The notes below the pieces were generated by a model that saw nothing but the letters and a program-made list of their open reading frames with translations, was not told the DNA's origin and did no database searches. A stretch of 26,087 nucleotides of DNA. Origin: a virus. Made by a program: the position numbers and the translations under genes. Positions 1 to 7,942 of this stretch are shown piece after piece. Where the stretch lies: positions 1-26,087 of IMG/VR virus record IMGVR_UViG_3300022853_001424. The stretch is one strand, 5' to 3'. Numbering within the stretch: position 1 is the stretch's first letter; each line of letters begins with the position of its first letter.

Positions 1-1
1 C

Positions 2-1048
2 ATCAGAGCCGGGCGATTGCCGACAGGCGCGGCACGGATCACCGATAAGGAGCGGAAGCAGATCGCTGAGATGCTGCAAGCCGGGCAAGGCGCCCAAGAG
101 ATTGCCGCCGCAACCAAGCGCAGCCTCTCCACGATCTACAACCACATGAGGGACATCAGAAGAGCCGGGCGATTGCCGACAGGCGCGGCATGGATCACCG
201 ATAAGGAGCGGAAGCAGATCGCTGAGATGATGCAAGCCGGGCAAGGTGCCCGAGAGATTGCCGCCGCAACCAAGCGCAGCCTTCCCACGATCTACAGGCA
301 CATCAGCGACATCAAAGCCGGCCGATCGCCGGAAGAAGCCAGGCGGCGGTGGCGGCAACGCCGGGATCTGGAGGCGGGCGGTTCCGGCTGCCTGCCGGCT
401 GATCAGCCTGTCAATGTGCCGCTGCTGATCGAGCGCTACGCCCTGGGGGCCTCGATCGGAAGCCTGGCCAGTAGTTTGCGGATCGGCTATCACCGTGTTC
501 GAGCATTGATCGTTGATGCCGGGGTGCCAATCCGGCGAAATGGAGCCAGGGGGCCAGGCCCTGAGAGGAAAGGACACCTGTGGACCACGGCAGAGGCCTC
601 AGCCTGCCGCCGAATGATGGCCCAGGGCCAGCGCCAGGCAATCATCGGCATGGCGCTGGGGCGAAGTGAGGCCTCAATAGGGGCATGGCTCTACGACCAG
701 TCGAGGCCCGGCCGGCCCGAGCGCGCCGCCACGATCTCCCGCCGCCGCCGCGGTGACCTGCTCCCTGAAGAAACGCCAGAGGTGGAGGTGATGGATCGGA
801 TCGTTGCTGGTTGGCTGGATGGCGAAAGCGTGGTGGATCTGGCGGTTCGCCATCGCCTGCCGAGCCCGATCATCTCCGGTGTGCTGCGGCAGCGTGGTCA
901 CCATTCAAAGAAAGGCCGCAACCCGGCGAAGCTGAAGAAGCAGGCCCAGCAAGCCGCCCTGGCTACCTGCGCCAAGCACCTGCCGGCCTTTGGCGGTAAC
1001 GAACTGGTCCTAGCTTCACTTCAGGCGCGAGCATCAGGCCGTGGCTGA
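2..1048 (+). CDS. Multi-HTH DNA-binding protein (5'-partial)
   Basis: The reading frame is open from the first bases of the window, so the true start lies upstream; a TTG at 17 is only the first possible start in view. The protein is a chain of helix-turn-helix-like units. Two near-identical 52-residue units, built around ITDKERKQIAEM and IAAATKRSLSTIY, are encoded by a 156-bp tandem DNA repeat (about 5-160 and 161-316). Three more divergent HTH-like segments follow, near residues 135-170, 195-225 and 255-290. It overlaps the start of the terminase small subunit gene by 8 bases, so it is probably co-transcribed and translationally coupled. A role in recognising the packaging site or in regulating late genes would fit its place. 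No enzyme domain is visible, and I do not recognise a named family. Confidence 0.75.
   Translation: MRAGRLPTGAARITDKERKQIAEMLQAGQGAQEIAAATKRSLSTIYNHMRDIRRAGRLPTGAAWITDKERKQIAEMMQAGQGAREIAAATKRSLPTIYRHISDIKAGRSPEEARRRWRQRRDLEAGGSGCLPADQPVNVPLLIERYALGASIGSLASSLRIGYHRVRALIVDAGVPIRRNGARGPGPERKGHLWTTAEASACRRMMAQGQRQAIIGMALGRSEASIGAWLYDQSRPGRPERAATISRRRRGDLLPEETPEVEVMDRIVAGWLDGESVVDLAVRHRLPSPIISGVLRQRGHHSKKGRNPAKLKKQAQQAALATCAKHLPAFGGNELVLASLQARASGRG
5..316 (+). repeat. 156-bp tandem duplication inside the HTH gene
   Basis: Two adjacent copies with a period of 156 bases (52 codons) start at 5 and 161 and differ at only a few positions. A degenerate third beginning (catcaaagccggccgatcgc) follows at about 312. 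The frame is preserved, so the repeat doubles one HTH unit. The high DNA identity points to a recent duplication. Confidence 0.9.
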
Positions 1049-1469
1049 GGTCAAGGCCATCTCAAAGGCGGCTGAACGCCGCTACCAGGTTCATGCCCTT
1101 CATCGCTGGGTGGTGCGCGATGGGTACGGGCCAAAGCAGCTGATGGACGCCGCCATCAAAGGCTGGAAGTGTTCCCCCCGGGTGGCCTCTGGATTGGTTG
1201 CCGAGGCCCTTGAGCTGTCGGTGACAGCGATCAGCCACTACGACCGCATTCGGATGGCATCTGTTCAGGTTGAGCGGATGGAGGCCCTGCTGCAGCGCTC
1301 CCTCCAGCAGGGTGAGCTCCAGGTGGCCCTGGGCGTCAATCGTGAGCTCAACGCCTTGATCTTCAAAGTGGCTGAGTTTGAAGCGGCTCAAGAGGAAGCG
1401 GCGGCCGCCATTGCCCCATCACTGACAGAGGAAGAGCAGGAAGCGGCTGATCGCGCCGGGGACTTCTAG
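1041..1469 (+). CDS. Terminase small subunit (putative)
   Basis: This 142-residue protein is called from position and shape. It starts at GTG 1041, inside the end of the previous gene, and ends 3 bases before the large terminase. The N-terminal part (about residues 10-65) is helical and HTH-like, with a segment reading YGPKQLMDAAIKGW. The centre and C-terminus (about 75-130) look like a long amphipathic or coiled-coil helix that could support ring assembly, and the tail is acidic. Terminase small subunits recognise pac or cos DNA and pass it to the large subunit. Sequence similarity to a particular Pfam family is not obvious by eye, so the assignment rests on synteny and architecture. Confidence 0.7.
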   Translation: MAEVKAISKAAERRYQVHALHRWVVRDGYGPKQLMDAAIKGWKCSPRVASGLVAEALELSVTAISHYDRIRMASVQVERMEALLQRSLQQGELQVALGVNRELNALIFKVAEFEAAQEEAAAAIAPSLTEEEQEAADRAGDF

Positions 1470-1472
1470 CCC

Positions 1473-3014
1473 ATGGCATGGGATGACAATGCGTGGGCTG
1501 AATACGACGCCAAGAATCGGGCCCTGATCACCCCCTACCAGTTCCCGCATCACGGCTTGCACCGCCCGCGCAAACGGGTGCAGCCCATCTTGCGGCACCT
1601 CCCGCGCAGGCCGCTCTTCACTGGATTGATCGGATCCAATCTGTGGGACAACCTGCCGAAGCAGTGGCCGCATTTCGCGGCGCGAACAACAATTGCGTCT
1701 CAGGGGAAATACCTGCCCTTCATTCCCTGGGAGGTCCAGCTGGATCTGGTCCGAATGATTCGGAGCACCCAGAACGTTTACTGCCTGAAATCAAGGCAAA
1801 CCGGCGTTTCCGAAACGGTCATCAATTACATGCTGATGATGGCCATTGAAAACCCAGCTTGGGTGGGCATCGTTTTCAGCAAGACCGGCGAGGATGCGTC
1901 AGAGCTGGCGGCCCGCATCAAAGGCCAGGCGGCCAGCCTTGGTTCCTTCTGCCCGCCCCTGCCAAAGGATTCTGCCCGCAAGCTGCAATTCCTTGGCCGT
2001 GGATCGCTTCACTTTCTGCCGCCCACTGAACGAGCGGCCAGGGGAATCCCATCGGCCTCCATGGTCCTGTTCGATGAGGGCGCCTTCATTGAGAGGCTGA
2101 GCGGGATTGAAACCGGCGCCATGCCCACCCTGAGCCTCCTGGGCCCCAGGGCGCGGGCGGTGTGGGTCAGCACCCCCAACGGCCGCAGCGGCCGCTTCCA
2201 TGAGCACTGGACCACTGATCACGGCGAAATCCCGCTAGGGCCGGCCACGGTGAACGGGATTCCAACCCTGGCCCGTTCACCCGATGGTCAGTTCGGCAAG
2301 GTTGCGATCCACTGGAGCCAGCATCCAATCTTTGCCGCTGACCCTGACTACCAGGAGAAGACCAAGCGGAAGTTTCAGCTCACCCAGCAGCGCTACCAGC
2401 AAGAGTTTGAGCTCGACTTCACTGCCACCGATGCCGAGGTCTACCCGCACGAACTGATCGAGGCTGCTGAGGCCATCGGTGCCCTGGATGATCCAACCAG
2501 CGGGAACGTCTACGTGATCGGGATCGATCCCAACGGCGGCGCCGATGATGAGTTCGTGACCACGGTTCTGGACGTGACAGCCAGCCCCTGGCAGGTGGTG
2601 GCCCGGTTCAACGACTCGCGCCGCAGCAGGGATTACGGCCTGCAGCGCAGCGCCCGGCTGATTGACCAGTTCGCCCCGGAGCTGATCGTCATCGAGAAGA
2701 ACGGCGTGGGTGCTGCGGTGGCCGAGAGCCTGGCCCGGCTTCGCCCTGGATACCCGATCGAAGAGGTTGCCACCAGCCGGCCGTCGAAGGTCGCTATGAC
2801 CGATCGGGTGCTGCTGCTGCTGGAGCAGGGCGAGCTGGGCCTGCCGCCCAACGACATCTACGGGGAACAGATGCGAGTCTTCCGCCAGCACCCAGACGGC
2901 ACCCGCGAGGCCGCCGCTGGCGCGCACGATGATGCCGTGATGTCTCTGGCCATGGCCTGCGAGGCCGGCGCCCGCACCCGGCCGATGGTGGCCGAATGGG
3001 TCAACATGACCTAG
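1473..3014 (+). CDS. terL: Terminase large subunit (ATPase and nuclease)
   Basis: This is the motor that pumps phage DNA into the prohead and cuts the concatemer. The N-terminal ATPase has a Walker A-like loop, KSRQTGVS (about residues 106-113), a Walker B, MVLFDE (197-202), and a coupling motif, WVSTPNG (231-237). The C-terminal RNase H-like nuclease shows acidic residues in IGIDPNG (near 352), IVIEKNG (near 408) and HDDAVMS (near 483). The 513-residue length is normal for TerL. It starts at ATG 1473, just after the small subunit. It belongs to the Terminase_6-type large subunits. No frameshift or missing motif is apparent. Confidence 0.95.
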   Translation: MAWDDNAWAEYDAKNRALITPYQFPHHGLHRPRKRVQPILRHLPRRPLFTGLIGSNLWDNLPKQWPHFAARTTIASQGKYLPFIPWEVQLDLVRMIRSTQNVYCLKSRQTGVSETVINYMLMMAIENPAWVGIVFSKTGEDASELAARIKGQAASLGSFCPPLPKDSARKLQFLGRGSLHFLPPTERAARGIPSASMVLFDEGAFIERLSGIETGAMPTLSLLGPRARAVWVSTPNGRSGRFHEHWTTDHGEIPLGPATVNGIPTLARSPDGQFGKVAIHWSQHPIFAADPDYQEKTKRKFQLTQQRYQQEFELDFTATDAEVYPHELIEAAEAIGALDDPTSGNVYVIGIDPNGGADDEFVTTVLDVTASPWQVVARFNDSRRSRDYGLQRSARLIDQFAPELIVIEKNGVGAAVAESLARLRPGYPIEEVATSRPSKVAMTDRVLLLLEQGELGLPPNDIYGEQMRVFRQHPDGTREAAAGAHDDAVMSLAMACEAGARTRPMVAEWVNMT

Positions 3015-3094
3015 GGCCGGCCTCTCGCTTGAGCGCCTGCAGCCCCAGGGCCCGGGCCTGATCAGCAGGGCTCCGCCCGCCCGGGTTCAGCGGT

Positions 3095-3391
3095 TCAGCG
3101 GCCATTGTCAGGCCCCTGATAGCGGCCTTCGAGCATCTCACCCCGCAGTTCTGGGCCTTGTGACTGATCCCAGAGCACCCGCAGCGTTCGCGGTTGCCCG
3201 CGGGTCCAGCTCACGGCACCCGCGGCTCTCAGCCCTAGCAGCGCCGCCTGGACGCTTGAGGTGGCCTTCAGGCCCCGCGCCCGCTGCAGATCCCGAACGG
3301 TGGGGGCGTAATCATGCCGGCGCCCGAAGGCTCGGATCGCTTCCAGCGTTTCCGCTTGGGGCCATGTGAGAGCTTCCTCTTGGGCGTCCAT
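3095..3391 (-). CDS. LexA-type winged-helix protein without peptidase domain
   Basis: Residues 8-70 follow the LexA N-terminal DNA-binding domain closely. LTWPQAETLEAIRAF, then YAPTVRDLQRARGLKATSSV, then a wing ending in RGQPRTLRVL, correspond to the LexA pattern of a Q-rich first helix, a PTVREIA recognition region and a basic wing. At 98 residues it has no S24 peptidase domain, so it cannot self-cleave as LexA does. It lies 47 bases downstream of the sigma factor gene on the same strand, so the two may form a regulatory pair. The gap holds an imperfect AGTA-N7-TACT inverted repeat (3412-3426) that could be an operator; this is weak. The likely role is a phage regulator that uses LexA-like DNA contacts, or one that competes with host LexA. 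Confidence 0.75.
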   Translation of the reverse strand: MDAQEEALTWPQAETLEAIRAFGRRHDYAPTVRDLQRARGLKATSSVQAALLGLRAAGAVSWTRGQPRTLRVLWDQSQGPELRGEMLEGRYQGPDNGR

Positions 3392-3438
3392 CCTGCGGTT
3401 CTTTGCCTGTAAGTATGCACTCTACTGGCACACCTGCA

Positions 3439-4320
3439 CTAGCGTCGAAAGGTGCTGAACAGGCCCAGCTGGTCGCTTTCCCTGCCCTCCAAGCGTTCTC
3501 GCAGGTTGATGAGCCCGGAACGGCTGAGGCCTTTGGCCTGCTCCAGGCCCAGCCCCATCCCTCTGGCCACCTCGGCGAAGGTTTCGCCGTCAAGGCGCCG
3601 CAGCATCACCTCTTGCTGTTGTGGCCAGGGCGCCAGGGCGCAGCTGACTGCCTGCAATTGCTGCTGTCGCCGTGTTGAGGCATTGTTTGAGCTCGCCTGA
3701 ATCGCTGTCAACAGCGTGTTGCTTTCGCTTTCGTCATCATTGATCAGGACATCCAGCGAGGCCTGCCTGTGGCAGGCTGCCGCCAGGGCCAGGGTCTGGA
3801 GGTCAGCAGGCGATAGATCCATCCCCGCCATTGCCTCTACATCGGTGGCCGGCCGGCCATGCTCAAGCTGGAACCGCTCCCGCCACTGCCGCAGCTGGTG
3901 CATCCGTTCGCTTCGCTTCACCGGCACCCTGATGCCGTTGGCGGAATGGATCAACCGGATCATGCTCTGCCGGATCCAAGGCACGGCATAGGTCGAGAAC
4001 TTGTAGCCGCGCATCGGGTCAAACTTTTCAACTGCTCGCGCCAGCCCGATCGAGCCCTCCTGGATCAGATCGGCGACATCCAGGGAGATGATGCCCGCGA
4101 CATTGAAGGAGCGGCTGCACGTCACGACCAGCCGCATATTCCGGGCCACCATCTGCTCGCGGGACCGCAGCCCTGAACGCTTCACCCGCAACGGGGCGTC
4201 AGCTGGCGACGGTGGCCAGTCTTGCCAGGCTCGAATGGCTCGGCCATGGATCAGTTGCTCTTCAAAGGAAGGGATTGGCAAGCGCGAGTACGCCTGTAGC
4301 TGATCGTCCAGCGAGCTCAC
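3439..4320 (-). CDS. Sigma-70 family RNA polymerase sigma factor
   Basis: The 293-residue protein has a short region 1.2-like start (LQAYSRLPIPSFEEQ), a full region 2 at about 57-127 (ARNMRLVV, DLIQEGSIGLARAVEKFD, YKFSTYAVPWIRQSM), region 3 at about 130-200, and a diverged region 4 at about 222-277 ending in an HTH. The region 2 core-binding and -10 recognition helices are well conserved, so it should bind host core polymerase. It resembles cyanobacterial group 2 sigma factors. It starts at GTG 4320; an in-frame stop lies six codons upstream, so no longer start exists. It is antisense to the packaging genes, between terL and the portal gene. It probably redirects the polymerase to phage promoters. 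Region 4 divergence suggests altered -35 or activator use. Confidence 0.9.
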   Translation of the reverse strand: MSSLDDQLQAYSRLPIPSFEEQLIHGRAIRAWQDWPPSPADAPLRVKRSGLRSREQMVARNMRLVVTCSRSFNVAGIISLDVADLIQEGSIGLARAVEKFDPMRGYKFSTYAVPWIRQSMIRLIHSANGIRVPVKRSERMHQLRQWRERFQLEHGRPATDVEAMAGMDLSPADLQTLALAAACHRQASLDVLINDDESESNTLLTAIQASSNNASTRRQQQLQAVSCALAPWPQQQEVMLRRLDGETFAEVARGMGLGLEQAKGLSRSGLINLRERLEGRESDQLGLFSTFRR

Positions 4321-4425
4321 AAAGGGGAGGTCTGATCAGGCCGGCCCTACCCTACGGGGTTCGTCATCGTTGCTCAGCAATCAACAGGGGCAGCATTAAC
4401 CTGAAACCACGTAGAAGGCTACAGA
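4321..4425. promoter_or_regulatory. Divergent control region between sigma and portal genes
   Basis: These 105 bases separate the leftward sigma gene from the rightward portal gene and must hold the sigma gene's promoter. I see no convincing paired -35/-10 boxes. A purine-rich GTAGAAGG, about 7 bases before the portal TTG start, is a plausible ribosome-binding site. No clear Shine-Dalgarno sequence precedes the sigma gene's GTG. Confidence 0.4.
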
Positions 4426-6336
4426 TTGGCCATCGGATTCCTTCAGGATCAGGCGCCTGATTCCAACCGGATGGATGGGCCGCTGTTGAACGTGCTCACC
4501 GGCATGGGCACGTCCAACGACCGCAGCCAGGCCACTGGCATCCAGGGCGGCCGTGCTCTGGGCGAGGCAGAGATCAATGCGCTCTATGAGCAATCCTGGC
4601 TGCTCCGCCGGGTGGTTGAGAAGATTCCCATGCAGGGCACCCGCAGCGGCTGGGACCTAGGCCTGGGCGATGAAACCACCACCACCGAGCGCAGCAAGCT
4701 CGATGATCTGGTTAGTTGGACAGAAGAGCTGAAGCTGCCGCAGGCCGTGACCACTGCCGCCACCTACGCCCGCCTGTATGGCGGTGGTGCGCTGGTGGTG
4801 TTGGCGGATGATCGCACCCCCATCGACAAGCCGCTCAACCTCAAGCGGCTGCGCAGCATCAAGGGGTTCTACCCCATCGATCGCTGGAGGTTGTACCCGT
4901 CTGCAGGTTGGACGGGCATCGGTTCGCCTGAAAGCTATTGGTTTGAAACACAGCAGGATCGCGACCTGACGAAGGCTTCAGGCGATCCAGGCCTGGCTGA
5001 TGCGTTGCAGGTCGATATTCATGCCAGCCGCATCATCCGCTTTGAGGGCCTGCCCTGCAGCTGGCGCACCATGCAGTCGCGCCAATGGTGGGGGCTGTCG
5101 GTGGTCGATCTGTGCTGGGACGTGTTCAAAAGGTTCGAGACAGGCCAGCAGAGCGCCGCGGACATCTTGCATGATTTTGATCTGGTGGTTCACACCCTCC
5201 CGAACCTGCAGCGGATTCTGGACGCGGGCGGCGAGCAGAAGCTGCGCGAACGGCTGCGAGTCAACAGCATGGCCAGGTCTGTCTATGGGGCCTACGTCCT
5301 GGGCGAGGGCGAAACCCTGGCCAACCTCAGCCGATCAGCCGCAGGCATCGCCGACATCCTCGAAGGCCTGAAGGGCGAGATCACCGGTGCCTCAGGACTG
5401 CCCCACACCATTCTGTGGGGTGAAAGCCCCAGCGGCATGGGAGCAGATGGCCGCAGCGAGCAGGCCGCGTTTGGCAATGACGTGGCTGATTGGCAGGACC
5501 GCGATCTCCGGCCGCCCCTCCGCCGAGCGTTTGAGCTGGCCATGGCCTGCTCCGATGGGCCGTGGAAGGGGAAGGATCCACCGGAGAGCTGGGCGGTGGA
5601 GTTCCGCCCCAACTACACGCCAACAGAAGATGAGCAGGCTGATTTGCGCGGCAAGGTGGCCAACGCTGATGTTCAATACATCCAGGCCGGTGTGCTGTCG
5701 ACCAACGAGGTGGCGCTGGCCCGCTTCGGCAAGCCGCGTTTCAGCCTCACGACGACGTTGATCGATCGCGAGGAAGATGGCAGCCTTAAGCAGCCAGAGC
5801 CTCCGGCCGGCGCTGCTGGCGATGAATCCGAGATTGAGTTCGGCGAAAGCCTGGCCGAGCAGGAGGCCGATCCAGGCGGTGCCCCCCCTGATCCAGAGGA
5901 AGAGCCCCCCTCGAGCCGGGGTGATCAGGCTGACGCCTGCTGTGACGATTGCGAGGCCCGATCCCAGGAGCTCGCCCTTTCAATCACGGCGAACCGCCGC
6001 CGCCGCAAGCAGCGGAAGGACGCCCCGGCCATCCCCCGCGCTGACGCGGCCGGCGACGTGATCGAGCGCTGCGGGGTGAACATCCGAATTGATAGCCAGG
6101 GCCTCGGACGCATCCTTGCCCCCTATGGGCAGGAGCTGCCCCATCCGGTAGCGGTGGGCCCAGACATCAGCGGCGCCTGGGAGGTGTTTGAGCCATCGAC
6201 TGGCGCCTACCTCCTGGCGATCGGCCACCAGCACGTCCGCGGCATCCGCGATTCAATCGGGCCAGGCCCCACGATCCGGCAGATCGATGGCACTGATCTG
6301 GTGGCCCTGGGGGCCCGCTGTGACGCCTATTCCTGA
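4426..6336 (+). CDS. Phage portal protein (DUF1073 type) with C-terminal extension
   Basis: The portal is the dodecameric ring at the capsid vertex through which DNA enters and leaves. Residues 40-430 carry the features of the PF06381 (DUF1073) portals: SWLLRRVVEKIP, ARLYGGGALVVL, IKGFYPIDRWRLYP, the glycine-rich LPHTILWGESPSGMGADG loop, and a long helix before FRPNY. It starts at TTG 4426, just after an in-frame stop at 4402; ATG 4471 is the next option. A proline- and acid-rich linker (about 455-505) and an Arg-rich stretch lead to an extra C-terminal module (about 545-636) of unknown function, making it longer than most portals. Proteins with this fold are now often labelled Acb1-like at the N-terminus, but no 2H phosphodiesterase HxT/S pair is present. 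Confidence 0.92.
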   Translation: MAIGFLQDQAPDSNRMDGPLLNVLTGMGTSNDRSQATGIQGGRALGEAEINALYEQSWLLRRVVEKIPMQGTRSGWDLGLGDETTTTERSKLDDLVSWTEELKLPQAVTTAATYARLYGGGALVVLADDRTPIDKPLNLKRLRSIKGFYPIDRWRLYPSAGWTGIGSPESYWFETQQDRDLTKASGDPGLADALQVDIHASRIIRFEGLPCSWRTMQSRQWWGLSVVDLCWDVFKRFETGQQSAADILHDFDLVVHTLPNLQRILDAGGEQKLRERLRVNSMARSVYGAYVLGEGETLANLSRSAAGIADILEGLKGEITGASGLPHTILWGESPSGMGADGRSEQAAFGNDVADWQDRDLRPPLRRAFELAMACSDGPWKGKDPPESWAVEFRPNYTPTEDEQADLRGKVANADVQYIQAGVLSTNEVALARFGKPRFSLTTTLIDREEDGSLKQPEPPAGAAGDESEIEFGESLAEQEADPGGAPPDPEEEPPSSRGDQADACCDDCEARSQELALSITANRRRRKQRKDAPAIPRADAAGDVIERCGVNIRIDSQGLGRILAPYGQELPHPVAVGPDISGAWEVFEPSTGAYLLAIGHQHVRGIRDSIGPGPTIRQIDGTDLVALGARCDAYS

Positions 6337-7718
6337 TGGCTGATCGTTCCGTTGAACTGCTCGAGCATCTCGATCTGGAGATGCGTGGCCTGGAGGATCA
6401 GCAGCTCAAAAAGCTGCAGGGCATCTTCAACGAGGCCCTAAGCCGCACGATCCGCTCCCTGATCGACCGGCTGGAGAAGATCGACGCCCAGCCGATCTAC
6501 GATCCCAAGCGCACCCCAGGCGCCTTTCAAGGGTCAACGCCTGCAGGGCCCGAGATCATCACCCCGCTGCAAAAGAACCAGGCCAGCCTCTACCTCCAGG
6601 GCCAGCTGCTGCAGGATCTGCAGGTGATCATCGGTCGCTTCCCGCAGGACAAGGCCGCCGGCCGGGCCCTGGACACTGAACTGGTGGAGCTCTTCCGCCG
6701 CGCTCACGACCTGGGCAGCGAGTACGCCATTCAGCTCAGCCAGAACATGCTGGAGCCTGCGGCCAAGCTCTCGGCCACTCACCCGCTGATCACCCAGGCC
6801 GGCCAGGTGCCGCCGCCCGCAGCGCCTGCAGCACCAATCACCCCAGGCGGCGGCTACCAGGAAGGGCAGTCATTCACCCGGCTGGTCAACATCGGCGCAA
6901 CGGTCGCCGCCGCCGAGCGTGATTTCAAGAGCCTGTCGGAGAACTACCGCCGGCAGCGCGATGCAGCCACCAGTGAACGGGTGGTCGCGGCGAAGGATTA
7001 CTTCTATCGGTGGTGGCGTGACTGGGGCGATGCGGTGCAGGTGGAAACAGCCACCCAGCTGGCAACGGGCCTCGATAGCAGGGCGCTGGCCCGCACCCTC
7101 AAGGCAAGGCTGCCGAACATCAATGAGGCCTTCCGTAACCGGGCCGAGACAGTGGCCCGCACCGAAACCCACATCGCGGCCGGGGAGGCCAGAGAGCGCA
7201 CGTTCCGCCGGGTTGGAGCTGGCTTTGTGCGCTACATCACCACGGCAGACGATCGGGTGTGCGAATGGTGCGCTCCACGGATGGGTTGTTTATACTGGGC
7301 AGGCAGTATTAAGACGCCGATTCATCCAAATTGTCGTTGTGCATTGTCACCTATTACCCTTGAATCGCTGGTGATTCAGAATAGCTTAGCGGCCAAGGCG
7401 TCAGAGCGCTGGGAGCAGGAGCAGCAGGCCCTGGCTGCCGTCACCCGCACCAAGTATGAGCAGGCCAACAGCAGGCCATGGCGGCCAACCGGTGGAGGTG
7501 ACCAGCCAAGAGGCGCGGGCGATTTCCCGCTGATGGAGAAGACCAGCCTGCCGGCCACCCAGCGGCGCCGTGGGCCCGGTGCAGCGGTGGCGAATGCTGG
7601 CGCGCAGGCATGGCCTGCAGGCGATCCGGTGTGGGCTCCTGGGCGGGGCTGGCTGGATCAGGGGGCCCGGGTGGCCTATGAAGCGATGGTCAGAGAGGTT
7701 GCTGAGATAGCGGAGTGA
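6336..7718 (+). CDS. Head morphogenesis protein, phage Mu gpF-like
   Basis: The stop of the portal gene and this ATG share one base (TGATG), implying coupled translation. The C-terminal half has the Mu F family signature: an ARTETHIAAGEARE helix (about 273-286), TTADDRVCEWCAP (about 302-314) and IHPNCRC (about 329-335), a Cys/His set likely to bind metal. Such minor head proteins sit at the portal vertex and help assemble the procapsid. The N-terminal half is helical with a Pro/Ala-rich linker near 155-170. A patch at 7286-7385 covering the HPNCRC motif has about 43 % GC with A/T-ending codons, unlike the rest of the gene. The last 29 bases overlap a convergent tiny gene. Confidence 0.9.
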   Translation: MADRSVELLEHLDLEMRGLEDQQLKKLQGIFNEALSRTIRSLIDRLEKIDAQPIYDPKRTPGAFQGSTPAGPEIITPLQKNQASLYLQGQLLQDLQVIIGRFPQDKAAGRALDTELVELFRRAHDLGSEYAIQLSQNMLEPAAKLSATHPLITQAGQVPPPAAPAAPITPGGGYQEGQSFTRLVNIGATVAAAERDFKSLSENYRRQRDAATSERVVAAKDYFYRWWRDWGDAVQVETATQLATGLDSRALARTLKARLPNINEAFRNRAETVARTETHIAAGEARERTFRRVGAGFVRYITTADDRVCEWCAPRMGCLYWAGSIKTPIHPNCRCALSPITLESLVIQNSLAAKASERWEQEQQALAAVTRTKYEQANSRPWRPTGGGDQPRGAGDFPLMEKTSLPATQRRRGPGAAVANAGAQAWPAGDPVWAPGRGWLDQGARVAYEAMVREVAEIAE

Positions 7719-7842
7719 CCACCTTGAGCGCAAGGGAATCATCTGGCAGGTGGATTTCGGCGAAACTTTTTTCAAGTTGTGCGTAACCCTTAAATCTCGC
7801 AGTTGTTTCTTCATCCATAGCTGTAGAGGGTGGTAAGGGCAT
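7690..7842 (-). CDS. Small leftward gene with conserved phage leader (50 aa)
   Basis: The frame reads MPLPPSTAMDEETTARFKGY and ends PLSQQPL before TGA at 7690-7692. It is called because its ATG (7842) is preceded by CCACCGCTCCCCACAC, the leader that precedes most small genes of the leftward block, and an 11-bp hairpin lies 13 bases further upstream, as at the other copies. It is hydrophilic and acidic in the middle, with no recognisable domain, and less GC-rich than its neighbours. It is the last gene in the leftward direction in this block and overlaps the head morphogenesis gene's end by 29 bases in a convergent arrangement. Function unknown; an anti-defence or regulatory peptide is only a guess. 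Confidence 0.6.
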   Translation of the reverse strand: MPLPPSTAMDEETTARFKGYAQLEKSFAEIHLPDDSLALKVVTPLSQQPL

Positions 7843-7871
7843 GTGTGGGGAGCGGTGGCTGTTGAGGTGGC

Positions 7872-7898
7872 GAACCTGTAAGCCCCCCTTACAGGTTC
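7872..7898 (-). repeat. Perfect 11-bp hairpin upstream of leader
   Basis: GAACCTGTAAG (7872-7882) and CTTACAGGTTC (7888-7898) are perfect inverted repeats around a five-base loop. On the minus strand this hairpin would lie in the 5' leader of the 50-codon gene, a few bases before the conserved pyrimidine-rich motif. Other copies of the motif have a hairpin in the same place. Confidence 0.85.
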
Positions 7899-7902
7899 AA
7901 GC

Positions 7903-7942
7903 TTCCCCAATAAAGGAAGCGGTCATTTCCTTTATTGGGGAA
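7903..7942. repeat. Perfect 16-bp inverted repeat
   Basis: TTCCCCAATAAAGGAA (7903-7918) and its exact reverse complement (7927-7942) flank an eight-base loop. The stem is long and perfect but has no T-run on either strand, so it is not a standard intrinsic terminator. It could stabilise the 3' end of the methyltransferase transcript, bind a protein, or mark a recombination scar. Confidence 0.85.

Noticed and set aside
3412-3426. LexA/SOS box before the LexA-like gene
   Set aside because: The AGTA-N7-TACT repeat does not fit the cyanobacterial LexA consensus well enough to claim a site.
4426-6336. Anti-CBASS (Acb1) nuclease activity of the portal protein
   Set aside because: The family name overlaps with Acb1 proteins, but the paired HxT/S motifs needed for 2H phosphodiesterase activity are not seen.
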